In this document: in pieces, positions 24,756 through 30,787 of the stretch
How the letters are laid out: the number at the start of each line of letters is the position of its first letter
Numbering within the stretch: position 1 is the stretch's first letter
From: a virus
Strand: one strand, 5' to 3'
Length of the DNA: 30,787 nucleotides
IMG/VR virus record: IMGVR_UViG_3300024301_000057
Coordinates: 1 to 30,787 of that record
The notes under the pieces: generated by a model
What the model was told of the DNA's origin: nothing
Databases searched by the model: none
Seen by the model: the letters and a program-made list of their open reading frames with translations, nothing else
Translations under genes and position numbers: made by a program

Positions 24756-24780
24756 CAAACGATACAGAATACTGTATCAT
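24752..24780 (+). promoter_or_regulatory. Sigma70-like promoter with operator-like palindrome
   Basis: TTGACA (24752-24757, overlapping the stop codon of protein B) and TATCAT (24775-24780) are separated by exactly 17 bases, an excellent -35/-10 arrangement for host sigma70. A perfect seven-base inverted repeat, GATACAG-AATA-CTGTATC (24761-24778), fills the spacer and overlaps the -10, a classic position for a repressor operator. No T-run follows, so a terminator is unlikely. It should drive the gene at 24827 and the two enzymes behind it, separately from the late genes. Confidence 0.65.
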
Positions 24781-24815
24781 AACAATTGAACTATATACAT
24801 TGGTAGATCATTTAT

Positions 24816-24820
24816 AGGAG
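24816..24820 (+). promoter_or_regulatory. Consensus ribosome binding site
   Basis: AGGAG lies six bases before the ATG at 24827. It is one of the strongest Shine-Dalgarno sites in the window and belongs to the first gene of the promoter-led cassette. Confidence 0.75.
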
Positions 24821-24826
24821 ACTGAA

Positions 24827-25300
24827 ATGAGTTATAGAAAATGGATGGATAATGCGTTCTGGGAAAACGACGAAAAGGAAATGCTTAACTGCATCCTTGA
24901 GATGGAAGATGATGTCGGACGTGTTACCCGTCAAGTAATGAAACTTCGTAAGGCCGATGACGAAGGTAATGTAAACCCCGACTTCGCAGAGGTTGTTGAA
25001 CTTCTTGGTGAATCCATCATCGATGAGAATACAACTGAACGTAACTCACGTAAGAAGCGTGAAGCAGAAGAAGAAAAACAACGTGAACTTGAACACGCCA
25101 AGGCACGTAAATTAGAACAACTCTTTAACTACAAGCTCGAAGCGTTTGAGATTGAGGATATCAAGAACTCTAAGAATCGTCAACTCAAGTCCAAACTTCG
25201 ACGTGCAAAGAATCGTGTAGAGGTAGACCTCTATGCAATTATGATTGTCATGGAAGAAATGAAGCGCAAAGAAGAGGAAGCTGCGAGTGGAGAAGAGTAA
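24827..25300 (+). CDS. Conserved charged helical protein of unknown function
   Basis: This is a 157-residue protein from an ATG with a consensus ribosome site. The N-terminus (SYRKWMDNAFWENDEKEML, then NCILEMEDDVGRVTRQVMKL) is followed by an acidic stretch and, at about residues 68-118, a highly charged coiled-coil-like helix (RNSRKKREAEEEKQRELEHA and onward). The C-terminal part includes FEIEDIKNSKNRQLKSKLRR and a second helix. I recall similar small proteins in marine T4-like phages, without a function. It is led by a sigma70-like promoter and overlaps the glycosyltransferase gene by 14 bases, so it is probably co-translated with it. It could be a regulator, scaffold or partner of the two enzymes; nothing in the sequence decides this. 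Confidence 0.75.
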   Translation: MSYRKWMDNAFWENDEKEMLNCILEMEDDVGRVTRQVMKLRKADDEGNVNPDFAEVVELLGESIIDENTTERNSRKKREAEEEKQRELEHAKARKLEQLFNYKLEAFEIEDIKNSKNRQLKSKLRRAKNRVEVDLYAIMIVMEEMKRKEEEAASGEE

Positions 25301-26015
25301 AGGTTATGTAATTGTCGCATCCAAGAAGATCAACTTTTATCGATATGCGGTCAACCTTGCAGAGTCTATTCTAGATTTTTACGAAGACGCAAAGATCACT
25401 CTAGTCTGTGAAGAGTGGATGTTTGAGGAAGTCCATCGTGAACTTTTCGATCAAGTAATCTGGTGCAACAATCACTATCGTGCGAAACTGTGGGGCATGG
25501 CAAAGTCTCCCTATGACCTCACGATGTATATCGATGCCGATATGGAATGTGAACACGGAGATATCGAACATGTCTTCGAAGGACTAGGCGACAACGATGT
25601 CATGTTCACTGCACTCACAGATGATCGTGAGTATGTTTATGCAGAACGTAGATTCGACAGTCCCGAAGGTGAACAAATCTTCACCCTCTGTGGTGGTGTC
25701 TGTCTGTACGATATGTCTAAACCTATCGTGAAAGAATTTATCTGGGACTGGTGGGAACTGACTAGACGACAGATGGATCATGAATGGTGGCCTGAAGGTT
25801 ATGGTGAGAGTCTTCGTTCTTGGGATCAATTCTCCTTGTGGTGGTTGGTTGAGAAAGAACCGAAGTACAAAGACTTGAAGGTAGGAATCTTTGAAGAAGA
25901 CCTCCGTTGGAATTTCTACAACGCTCTGAATGAAGCAATAACACCCGCTCCTGAATCTGGTATTGTCTTGAGACACTACTCTTCTGGTTTGGATAAAGAC
26001 GGTTATATTTTATGA
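25287..26015 (+). CDS. Glycosyltransferase, GT-A fold (GT8-like)
   Basis: This 242-residue protein starts at GTG, with GAGGAAG about seven bases upstream; no ATG is available near the N-terminus, and the start lies 14 bases inside the previous gene. The N-terminus GYVIVASKKINFYRYAVNLA (residues 6-25) and the strand AKITLVCEE begin a Rossmann-like nucleotide-sugar fold. YRAKLWGMAKSPYDLTMYID leads to the D-x-D metal site, Asp83-Ala-Asp85. Further family-like features are FTLCGGVCLYDM (132-143), SWDQFSLWWLV (178-188) with the conserved Asp-Gln, and His230 near the C-terminus. It should transfer a sugar from a nucleotide donor to a protein or other acceptor in the infected cell. It overlaps the oxygenase gene (ATGA). 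The acceptor is unknown; the adjacent Tyr/Thr/Asn-rich repeat proteins are candidates. Confidence 0.75.
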   Translation: MEKSKGYVIVASKKINFYRYAVNLAESILDFYEDAKITLVCEEWMFEEVHRELFDQVIWCNNHYRAKLWGMAKSPYDLTMYIDADMECEHGDIEHVFEGLGDNDVMFTALTDDREYVYAERRFDSPEGEQIFTLCGGVCLYDMSKPIVKEFIWDWWELTRRQMDHEWWPEGYGESLRSWDQFSLWWLVEKEPKYKDLKVGIFEEDLRWNFYNALNEAITPAPESGIVLRHYSSGLDKDGYIL

Positions 26016-26710
26016 GTATGAGAACTATCCCTATCAACAGTCAAGAGTTGATTGATCTACTCAATCAATATGTTGATATTGCTAATCATGAAGCATTTGA
26101 GGATAACGTTCATGTTTGGTGTGAAAATCAGAATGATGTGGGTCACAAAGAAAAGTGGACTGGTGATGAATATCTAAACCACTTGCGATATGTCGAAGGA
26201 GAATCCCACGAAGGATTCCCTGATCACATGGTCGCTCGTTCCTTCAAACCAAACCAACCCGAAGAAATGATCAAGGCTTTCGAAAGAGATTCCGATCCTA
26301 TTGTGAGGAAAGAACTTCTAGATAGGATATATAAAGCCAATGAAGAGATGATGTTGTTTCTGGGTACGAGAAACAATGCATTATGTGCGTACTATCCCCC
26401 CGATGGATATATCTCATGGCACACCAACTGGAATGCTCCAGGCTACAACCTGATCTTCACTTGGTCTGAGACTGGGGAAGGTTGGTTTAAATATCTCGAC
26501 CCCAAGACCAACAAGGTTGTGCACTGTCAAGACCAGCCCGGATGGCAACTGAAGGCGGGATACTTTGGTCACATTAGAGAGAAGGATAAGATTGTCTACC
26601 ATGCAGCCTCAACTGATTGTAGACGTATCACCGTATCCTTTATCTTCTCAGCAAATGATATGTCCCTCGATCTCCAAGAAGATGTTATTTCTGAAATAAC
26701 CGGAGAATAA
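26012..26710 (+). CDS. 2OG-Fe(II) oxygenase
   Basis: This 232-residue protein starts at ATG overlapping the previous stop. The C-terminal half has the double-stranded beta-helix pattern of 2-oxoglutarate/iron(II) dioxygenases: CAYYPPDGYISWHTN (about 125-139), GYNLIFTWSETGEGWFKYLD (144-163), WQLKAGYFGHI and VYHAASTDCRRITVSFIF (195-212). Likely iron ligands are His137 and His197, and Arg204 or Arg205 would bind 2-oxoglutarate. The usual H-x-D reads His137-Thr-Asn139, so the acidic ligand is replaced by Asn. The N-terminal half (VHVWCENQND, WTGDEYLNHLRY) matches, from memory, a family of such oxygenases in marine T4-like phages. Prolyl or other residue hydroxylation of a structural protein is the usual suggestion. 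Only its position after the glycosyltransferase and the repeat proteins hints at the substrate. Confidence 0.75.
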   Translation: MSMRTIPINSQELIDLLNQYVDIANHEAFEDNVHVWCENQNDVGHKEKWTGDEYLNHLRYVEGESHEGFPDHMVARSFKPNQPEEMIKAFERDSDPIVRKELLDRIYKANEEMMLFLGTRNNALCAYYPPDGYISWHTNWNAPGYNLIFTWSETGEGWFKYLDPKTNKVVHCQDQPGWQLKAGYFGHIREKDKIVYHAASTDCRRITVSFIFSANDMSLDLQEDVISEITGE

Positions 26711-26723
26711 GTCCATTTTCCAG

Positions 26724-26752
26724 TTTCTTGTTTATATAAATAAAACAAGAAA
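26724..26752 (+). promoter_or_regulatory. Late promoter in the loop of a perfect 10-base inverted repeat
   Basis: TATAAATA (26735-26742) is an exact T4 late promoter octamer, 36 bases before the ATG at 26779. It lies in the nine-base loop between perfect ten-base arms, TTTCTTGTTT (26724-26733) and AAACAAGAAA (26743-26752). As RNA, a transcript from upstream would form this hairpin without a G/C-rich stem or a terminal U-run, so it is a poor terminator. The symmetry around a promoter may be regulatory. Confidence 0.75.
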
Positions 26753-26778
26753 GTATTCACTTAACACTGGAACTGGGA

Positions 26779-27138
26779 ATGGCGACTTACGAAGAACTAC
26801 TCATAGATCAAGGCGCAGACGTTGCGATTGAGATCGAACTGGTTGAACAGGACGGGTCTAAGAAAGACCTGACTGGATTTTCTGCTGCCGCAAAAATGAA
26901 AAGAAGTTTCAACTCCACGGACAGTGATGAGATCGTAGATTTCACCGCTGTCATTGGCGATCCTGCTGCGGCCGGAGTTGTTGTCCTCTCCCTCACAAAC
27001 ACCCAAACCGATGCGCTGAATACTCGTGGAAGATATTTTTATGATGCAGAGATTTCTTTCCAAGACTCCGATGGTAATACTATTATCGAAAGAGTACTGG
27101 AAGGCAAAGTAAAAGTATCACCTTCTGTGACAAGGTAA
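26779..27138 (+). CDS. Small beta-sandwich structural protein
   Basis: This is a 119-residue protein. The N-terminus (IDQGADVAIEIELVEQDGSK, then KDLTGFSAAAKMKRS) resembles the immunoglobulin-like N-terminal domains of phage baseplate upper proteins and fibre-base proteins, where a 'D-x-G-x-D-x-x-x-x-x-x-L-x-x-x-D-G-x-x-x-D-L-T-G' pattern opens the fold. The end, RYFYDAEISFQDSDGNTIIE followed by VLEGKVKVSPSVTR, gives the last strands. It leads a late operon of four fibre-type genes and could be the adaptor that anchors them to the baseplate. A GGGA just before the ATG is the only ribosome-site candidate. The Ig-like assignment is from pattern only. Confidence 0.7.
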   Translation: MATYEELLIDQGADVAIEIELVEQDGSKKDLTGFSAAAKMKRSFNSTDSDEIVDFTAVIGDPAAAGVVVLSLTNTQTDALNTRGRYFYDAEISFQDSDGNTIIERVLEGKVKVSPSVTR

Positions 27139-27142
27139 ACAG

Positions 27143-27487
27143 ATGGCCATTCAAGTACAGAACGTATCACAGAAGCGGGTCTCAATTGTAAAACGTGTTA
27201 CGGTTGGTAAACCTGTACGCAAGATTAATCCTGCCACAACGTCTATTGACAATTTGGCGGGAGTTGATACGTCCACAAAAGAGAATGGATATATTCTTGT
27301 TTACAACTCTTCTACTGAAAAGTGGGAAGCAGTTGATAACCAAGCAGCTACCAATCTTGGTGGTATTAATGATGTTGAAGTGAGCACACGTGTGGATGGA
27401 AGTATTCTCGTTTATAATGAAACTACTGAACAATGGGAATCAAAAATAGAACTAGAGAAACAAACAATTAACGGAGGCCAATACTGA
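27143..27487 (+). CDS. Small structural protein with duplicated W-motif repeat
   Basis: This 114-residue protein has a basic N-terminus (QKRVSIVKRVTVGKPVRKIN) and two copies of a 37-residue unit: VDTSTKENGYILVYNSSTEK-W (residues 41-61) and VEVSTRVDGSILVYNETTEQ-W (79-98). The unit V-x-x-S-x-x-x-x-G-x-I-L-V-Y-N-x-x-T-x-x-W is widespread in phage fibre proteins and probably forms a small beta hairpin of the shaft or collar. AAGG precedes the ATG, and the stop overlaps the next start by one base (TGATG). It is probably a connector between the preceding adaptor and the following fibre. Confidence 0.7.
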   Translation: MAIQVQNVSQKRVSIVKRVTVGKPVRKINPATTSIDNLAGVDTSTKENGYILVYNSSTEKWEAVDNQAATNLGGINDVEVSTRVDGSILVYNETTEQWESKIELEKQTINGGQY

Positions 27488-29499
27488 TGGCATCAATTAT
27501 TAGAATCAAACGAAGTGGGGTATCGGGCAATCCCACAACGCTAGCTCAGGGCGAGTTAGCGTATTCCTATTATAATGGTGCCGGCGGCGACAGACTCTAC
27601 GTAGGTACTGGAATAGAAACCGCAGGAGATGCGGTAAATCATACAGTAATCGGTGGTAAATATTACGTCGATCTGTTGGGAGGACAGGGTGTTGCCCCAT
27701 TCGGTACACTCACTGCAAACACCGCCCTAATTGCAGACTCCAACTCTAAGTTAGATCACTTAATCGTAGATAATATTGACCTGAATGGCAATACGATTTC
27801 CTCAACAACTGCCAGTTTGGTACTCGCCCCGTCCAACGGAGTAGTTTCGGTTAATGGTTCTCGTATTGCGACTGTTGCAACGCCCATTGCAGACAGTGAT
27901 GCGGTCAACAAACTCTACGTCGATACTCAGATTAGTAATGTAACATTTACTATTTCGGATGATGCGGCTGACTCGGACGAATTCTCTTCCGTTTCTGGTA
28001 CTCTTAGATTTGCTGGTGGTACTGGTCTTACTTCTACAGTAACAGACGATACCGTAACATATGACATTGATGCAACTGGTGTGGCTGCAGGAACCTATGG
28101 TTCTACAACTCAGATTCCGGTCTTCACGGTAAATGCACAAGGTCAACTTGATAGTGCGGGAACTGTACCTGTCGCAACAACTCTGACAATAAACTCCAGT
28201 CCTATCAGCATCCTCGACTCGGATATCACCTTTGCAGCCACTGGTAACATCACTCTTGATGTCAATGAAGACACCAATACATTTACATTCAACCTAAGAA
28301 ATGCAAGTACAGACAGTCATGGTGCTGCGTACTTCGAAGCCGATGACTTTGATGTTGTCTCTGGTTTCGTATCTTTGGAAGACACTGTTGTCAAAGGTGT
28401 AACTGCTGACACAGGAAGTGCAACTCCCGCTACTCATGACTTTACCATTGCGGGTACTTCGGCACAAGGGATCAATACTTCCGGTTCTGGTTCTACAATC
28501 ACAATCACCGCTGCAGACGCTGACTCTGATCAAAAGGGTGTTGCATCGTTCCGATCTGGTGACTTTGTTGCGACATCTGGTGATATCGAACTTGTGGACG
28601 AGGTACTCAAGTCTCTACAGACAGACGATGGTACTGTAACACCTACTGGGCATTCTATCGCCATCTTCGGTGGAGAGGGAATCAATGTAACCCACTCCGG
28701 TGCGGTTATTACGGTTGCTGGTGAAGACGCTGATTCTGATAACAAGGGTGTTGCATCGTTTAACTCAAACGATTTCACAGTAACTAACGGTGATGTTGTT
28801 ATTGCATCTGGTGGTGTGGATAACGCACAACTTGCCAATTCTACTGTAGTTGTCGGTAGCACAACCGTAAACCTTGGTGACACAATCACCGATGTTGTTG
28901 GTCTTACTTCTCTTGAAGTTGATAATATTCAGATCGACGGTAACACAATTAGTACTACCGATGTTAACGGCATCATGTATATTGATCCGAACCCTGTTGG
29001 GGATTCGGGTGATTTGGTTATCCTTGGTAACCTCACGGTTCAGGGAACCACAACCACGATCAACTCGACTGAGTTGTCGGTCAATGATCTCAACATCACT
29101 CTTGCGGACAGTGCTGCAAATGCGGCCGCTGCAGATGGTGCGGGTATCACGGTTGCGGGTGCAAATGCGACTATCACATATGCAGCTGCTGGTGACGAAT
29201 GGCAATTTAACAAACCCCTCGACGTTACAGGTGCGATCACTGCATCGGGTAATGTTGAAGCAGGTTCTCTCACAATCAACGGTGTCACATTTGAACAACT
29301 GGTTGATAGTGAGGTTGCAAACCTTCTTACTGCGGGTGAGGGTATTGACCTCACATACAATGACGGTTCAAATGAACTGACCATTGCCGCAGAACTCGCC
29401 ACGGTAACTAACCCTGGCGTGGCCTCCTTCGATTCGGATCAATTCACTGTAACATCTGGTGCGGTGACTGTATCTGAACTTGATGGTGGAACATACTAA
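27487..29499 (+). CDS. Tail fibre protein with KRS-type N-terminus and GVASF repeats
   Basis: This is a 670-residue protein. The N-terminus SIIRIKRSGVSGNPTTLAQG, then ELAYSYYNG and RLYVGTG, is an attachment-type module that recurs in the next gene. The body contains four copies of a shaft repeat, G-V/A-A-S/Y-F-x-[S/A]-x-D/Q-F-x-V-x-S/N-G: HGAAYFEADDFDVVSGFVSL, KGVASFRSGDFVATSGDIEL, KGVASFNSNDFTVTNGDVVI and PGVASFDSDQFTVTSGAVTV. Near residues 495-540 a segment NGIMYIDPNPVGDSGDLVIL, then GNLTVQGTTTTINSTELSV, is typical of fibre shaft-to-tip transitions. The protein is Asp/Ser/Thr/Gly-rich with no Cys, as expected for a trimeric beta-structured fibre. It ends without an evident receptor-binding or chaperone domain, so the tip may be supplied by the next gene. 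Confidence 0.75.
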   Translation: MASIIRIKRSGVSGNPTTLAQGELAYSYYNGAGGDRLYVGTGIETAGDAVNHTVIGGKYYVDLLGGQGVAPFGTLTANTALIADSNSKLDHLIVDNIDLNGNTISSTTASLVLAPSNGVVSVNGSRIATVATPIADSDAVNKLYVDTQISNVTFTISDDAADSDEFSSVSGTLRFAGGTGLTSTVTDDTVTYDIDATGVAAGTYGSTTQIPVFTVNAQGQLDSAGTVPVATTLTINSSPISILDSDITFAATGNITLDVNEDTNTFTFNLRNASTDSHGAAYFEADDFDVVSGFVSLEDTVVKGVTADTGSATPATHDFTIAGTSAQGINTSGSGSTITITAADADSDQKGVASFRSGDFVATSGDIELVDEVLKSLQTDDGTVTPTGHSIAIFGGEGINVTHSGAVITVAGEDADSDNKGVASFNSNDFTVTNGDVVIASGGVDNAQLANSTVVVGSTTVNLGDTITDVVGLTSLEVDNIQIDGNTISTTDVNGIMYIDPNPVGDSGDLVILGNLTVQGTTTTINSTELSVNDLNITLADSAANAAAADGAGITVAGANATITYAAAGDEWQFNKPLDVTGAITASGNVEAGSLTINGVTFEQLVDSEVANLLTAGEGIDLTYNDGSNELTIAAELATVTNPGVASFDSDQFTVTSGAVTVSELDGGTY

Positions 29500-29512
29500 A
29501 ATAAGTATTGAA

Positions 29513-29567
29513 GTCCCTCGAAAGGGGGACAACCCTTATATAAGGGTGTAATTAATCCAATATTGGA
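29513..29567. other. Three consecutive perfect or near-perfect inverted repeats
   Basis: The 82-base gap between fibre genes holds three symmetrical elements. The first is a seven-pair hairpin GTCCCTC-GAAA-GGGGGAC (29513-29530, one G-T pair, GNRA tetraloop). The second is a perfect 16-base palindrome, ACCCTTATATAAGGGT (29532-29547). The third is a perfect 12-base palindrome, TCCAATATTGGA (29556-29567). No U-run follows the first hairpin, so it is not a standard terminator, though it may stall transcription or protect an RNA end. Confidence 0.7.
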
Positions 29568-29581
29568 CTAGAGGATGACAA

Positions 29582-30787
29582 ATGTCAAACACATTATTTC
29601 GGCTTAAAAGAAGTTCTGTAGCCGGAAAGATACCGACAGTTGACCAACTAGAACTTGGTGAAGTTGCGATCAACACTTATGATGGACTTATGTTCATCAA
29701 AAAGAATGTTGACGGTACGGAATCGATTGTACAGATTGGTGAAGACACTGTAGAAGCTGCGGGATACGACGAATATTATTTCAGCGCAGACAGTGGCCAG
29801 ACGGTATTTACCGGAAACGATTTTGACGGGGAAACATTAGGATATTCCCCTGTACGTAGTAATGTCTATCTGAATGGTATTCTACTTGATTCAGACAAGG
29901 ACTATACTGGAACTGACGGATCGACAATAACACTTACCACGGGTGCGGACTCGGGTGACGTTATTCAGGTTCAGGCCTACACTTCCTCTCTCCAAATTGC
30001 GGAATACAATTACACCTGTAGTGCAGCACAAACAACGTTTAGTGGTCTTGACGACAACAACAGATCACTTAACTATGCTGTGGATTATCTTGAAATATAT
30101 CTGAACGGTGTACTTCTTGATCCTAAAGTTGACTACACTGCGACTAGTGGGTCATCGGTTGTACTGACAGTACCCGCTGCCCTTAACGACTTTGTACAAA
30201 TTTTCGTACTGCCTGAATTTAAGGCAGCTGCAACAAACTATCAAGCGTATCATTTTAGTTTCGTAGATAGTGGTGGTAAGACACAACTCGTTGGAAACGA
30301 CAGTGACGAAAACCTACTCACATATTCTGTAGGTTCGTTAAAAGTATTCAACAACGGTGTATTGATGAGTCCGGATACGGACTACTCTGCCATCGACGGT
30401 GTTAGTGTTAACTTTACGGCCGGTCTGGATTCTTCTGATAAAGTAGAGATTCAGGCATACGCACAGAGTGCGGAAAGACCTTCTTACGAAGACGTGAAGG
30501 TCACTGCAGGTATTTACGTTGGAGGAACTTCTAACGAATACCTGATCAAAGAATATAGAAACACTACCTTCACTCCCGTTATCGAAGGAACAACGACTGC
30601 GGGAACTGCGACATATAGTGCACAGGTAGGTAGATATACAAGAATGGGTAACGTTGTCAACTTTACCCTACAACTCGTATGGAGTGGACATACGGGTACA
30701 GGTGATTTGATTGTTACGGGACTTCCCGTGGCTTCTCTTGATGAGACTGGATTGGAGTATACTTTCTCAGTATCCTCAAATGGTCAA
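29582..30787 (+). CDS. Tail fibre/adhesin, 3' end outside window
   Basis: The frame opens at the ATG at 29582, after a good AGAGGATGA ribosome site, and stays open for 402 codons to the window end. The N-terminus SNTLFRLKRSSVAGKIPTVD, then QLELGEVAINTYDGLMFIKK, is the same type of attachment module as in the preceding fibre. Three repeats follow of the type V-Y-L-N-G-I-L-L-D-S-D-K-D-Y-T-x-x-x-G-S-x-I-x-L (about 91-125, 175-210 and 255-300), each ending with a 'D-x-I/V-Q-I/V-x-A/V' strand. This is a common beta-sandwich repeat of phage fibres. Near the visible end, YSAQVGRYTRMGNVVNFTLQ with a following G-H-T-G-T-G-D resembles C-terminal receptor-binding domains of fibres. It is likely the receptor-contacting fibre of this operon. 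Confidence 0.75.
   Translation, partial: MSNTLFRLKRSSVAGKIPTVDQLELGEVAINTYDGLMFIKKNVDGTESIVQIGEDTVEAAGYDEYYFSADSGQTVFTGNDFDGETLGYSPVRSNVYLNGILLDSDKDYTGTDGSTITLTTGADSGDVIQVQAYTSSLQIAEYNYTCSAAQTTFSGLDDNNRSLNYAVDYLEIYLNGVLLDPKVDYTATSGSSVVLTVPAALNDFVQIFVLPEFKAAATNYQAYHFSFVDSGGKTQLVGNDSDENLLTYSVGSLKVFNNGVLMSPDTDYSAIDGVSVNFTAGLDSSDKVEIQAYAQSAERPSYEDVKVTAGIYVGGTSNEYLIKEYRNTTFTPVIEGTTTAGTATYSAQVGRYTRMGNVVNFTLQLVWSGHTGTGDLIVTGLPVASLDETGLEYTFSVSSNGQ

Noticed and set aside
24761-24778. Inverted repeat as an intrinsic terminator for protein B
   Set aside because: The stem is AT-rich and no T-run follows; its position over a -35/-10 pair fits an operator better.
29513-29530. GAAA-loop hairpin as an intrinsic terminator
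   Set aside because: The stem is GC-rich but is followed by AACCCTTA, not a T-run, so standard termination is not supported; kept only as a structural element.

Overview
This window is a late structural-gene block of a T4-like (contractile-tailed, myovirus) bacteriophage, probably a marine one. All 21 genes lie on the + strand, most are separated by a few bases or overlap as ATGA/TAATG, and four exact T4-type late promoter boxes (TATAAATA) are present. Recognisable T4 baseplate homologues occur in the order spike (gp5-like), gp25, gp6, a gp7/gpI-like protein and gp8. Several other families (the 'NDGTGDTLR' protein, the DUF4815-like giant protein, the 2OG-Fe(II) oxygenase) are ones I associate with marine T4-like phages of cyanobacteria and other bacteria. 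No host marker is visible, so the host stays open. Base composition looks moderate by eye.

Layout. Positions 1-4524 hold the tail hub and spike: a truncated tail-lysozyme-like protein, a long helical protein ending in an amidase-like domain, the beta-helical spike, and a protein that may be a degenerate M15-type peptidase. Positions 4525-10351 hold the baseplate wedge (gp25, gp6, gp7/gpI-like, an NDGTGDTLR structural protein, gp8). Positions 10366-18739 hold a 1907-residue structural protein, a small coiled-coil protein and a beta-repeat fibre protein. Positions 18755-24755 hold two paralogous proteins whose C-terminal two-thirds or more are built from an almost strict four-residue repeat of the type [Y/F]-x-[G/R]-x. 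Positions 24827-26710 hold a three-gene cassette (unknown protein, glycosyltransferase, 2OG-Fe(II) oxygenase) behind its own sigma70-like promoter with an operator-like palindrome. Positions 26779-30787 hold another late fibre/adhesin operon whose last gene runs off the window.

How they may work together. The first half builds the hub, spike and wedge of the baseplate; the second half supplies fibres and adhesins that attach to it. The tetrapeptide-repeat proteins, rich in Tyr, Arg, Asn and Thr, sit directly next to a glycosyltransferase and an oxygenase. My leading hypothesis for an undescribed system is that these two enzymes decorate the repeat fibres. This is inference from position and composition only.

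No gene-free stretch exceeds about 90 bases. The three largest gaps (24756-24826, 26711-26778, 29500-29581) all carry inverted repeats and are annotated. No tRNA, rRNA, CRISPR array, insertion sequence or integrase was seen.
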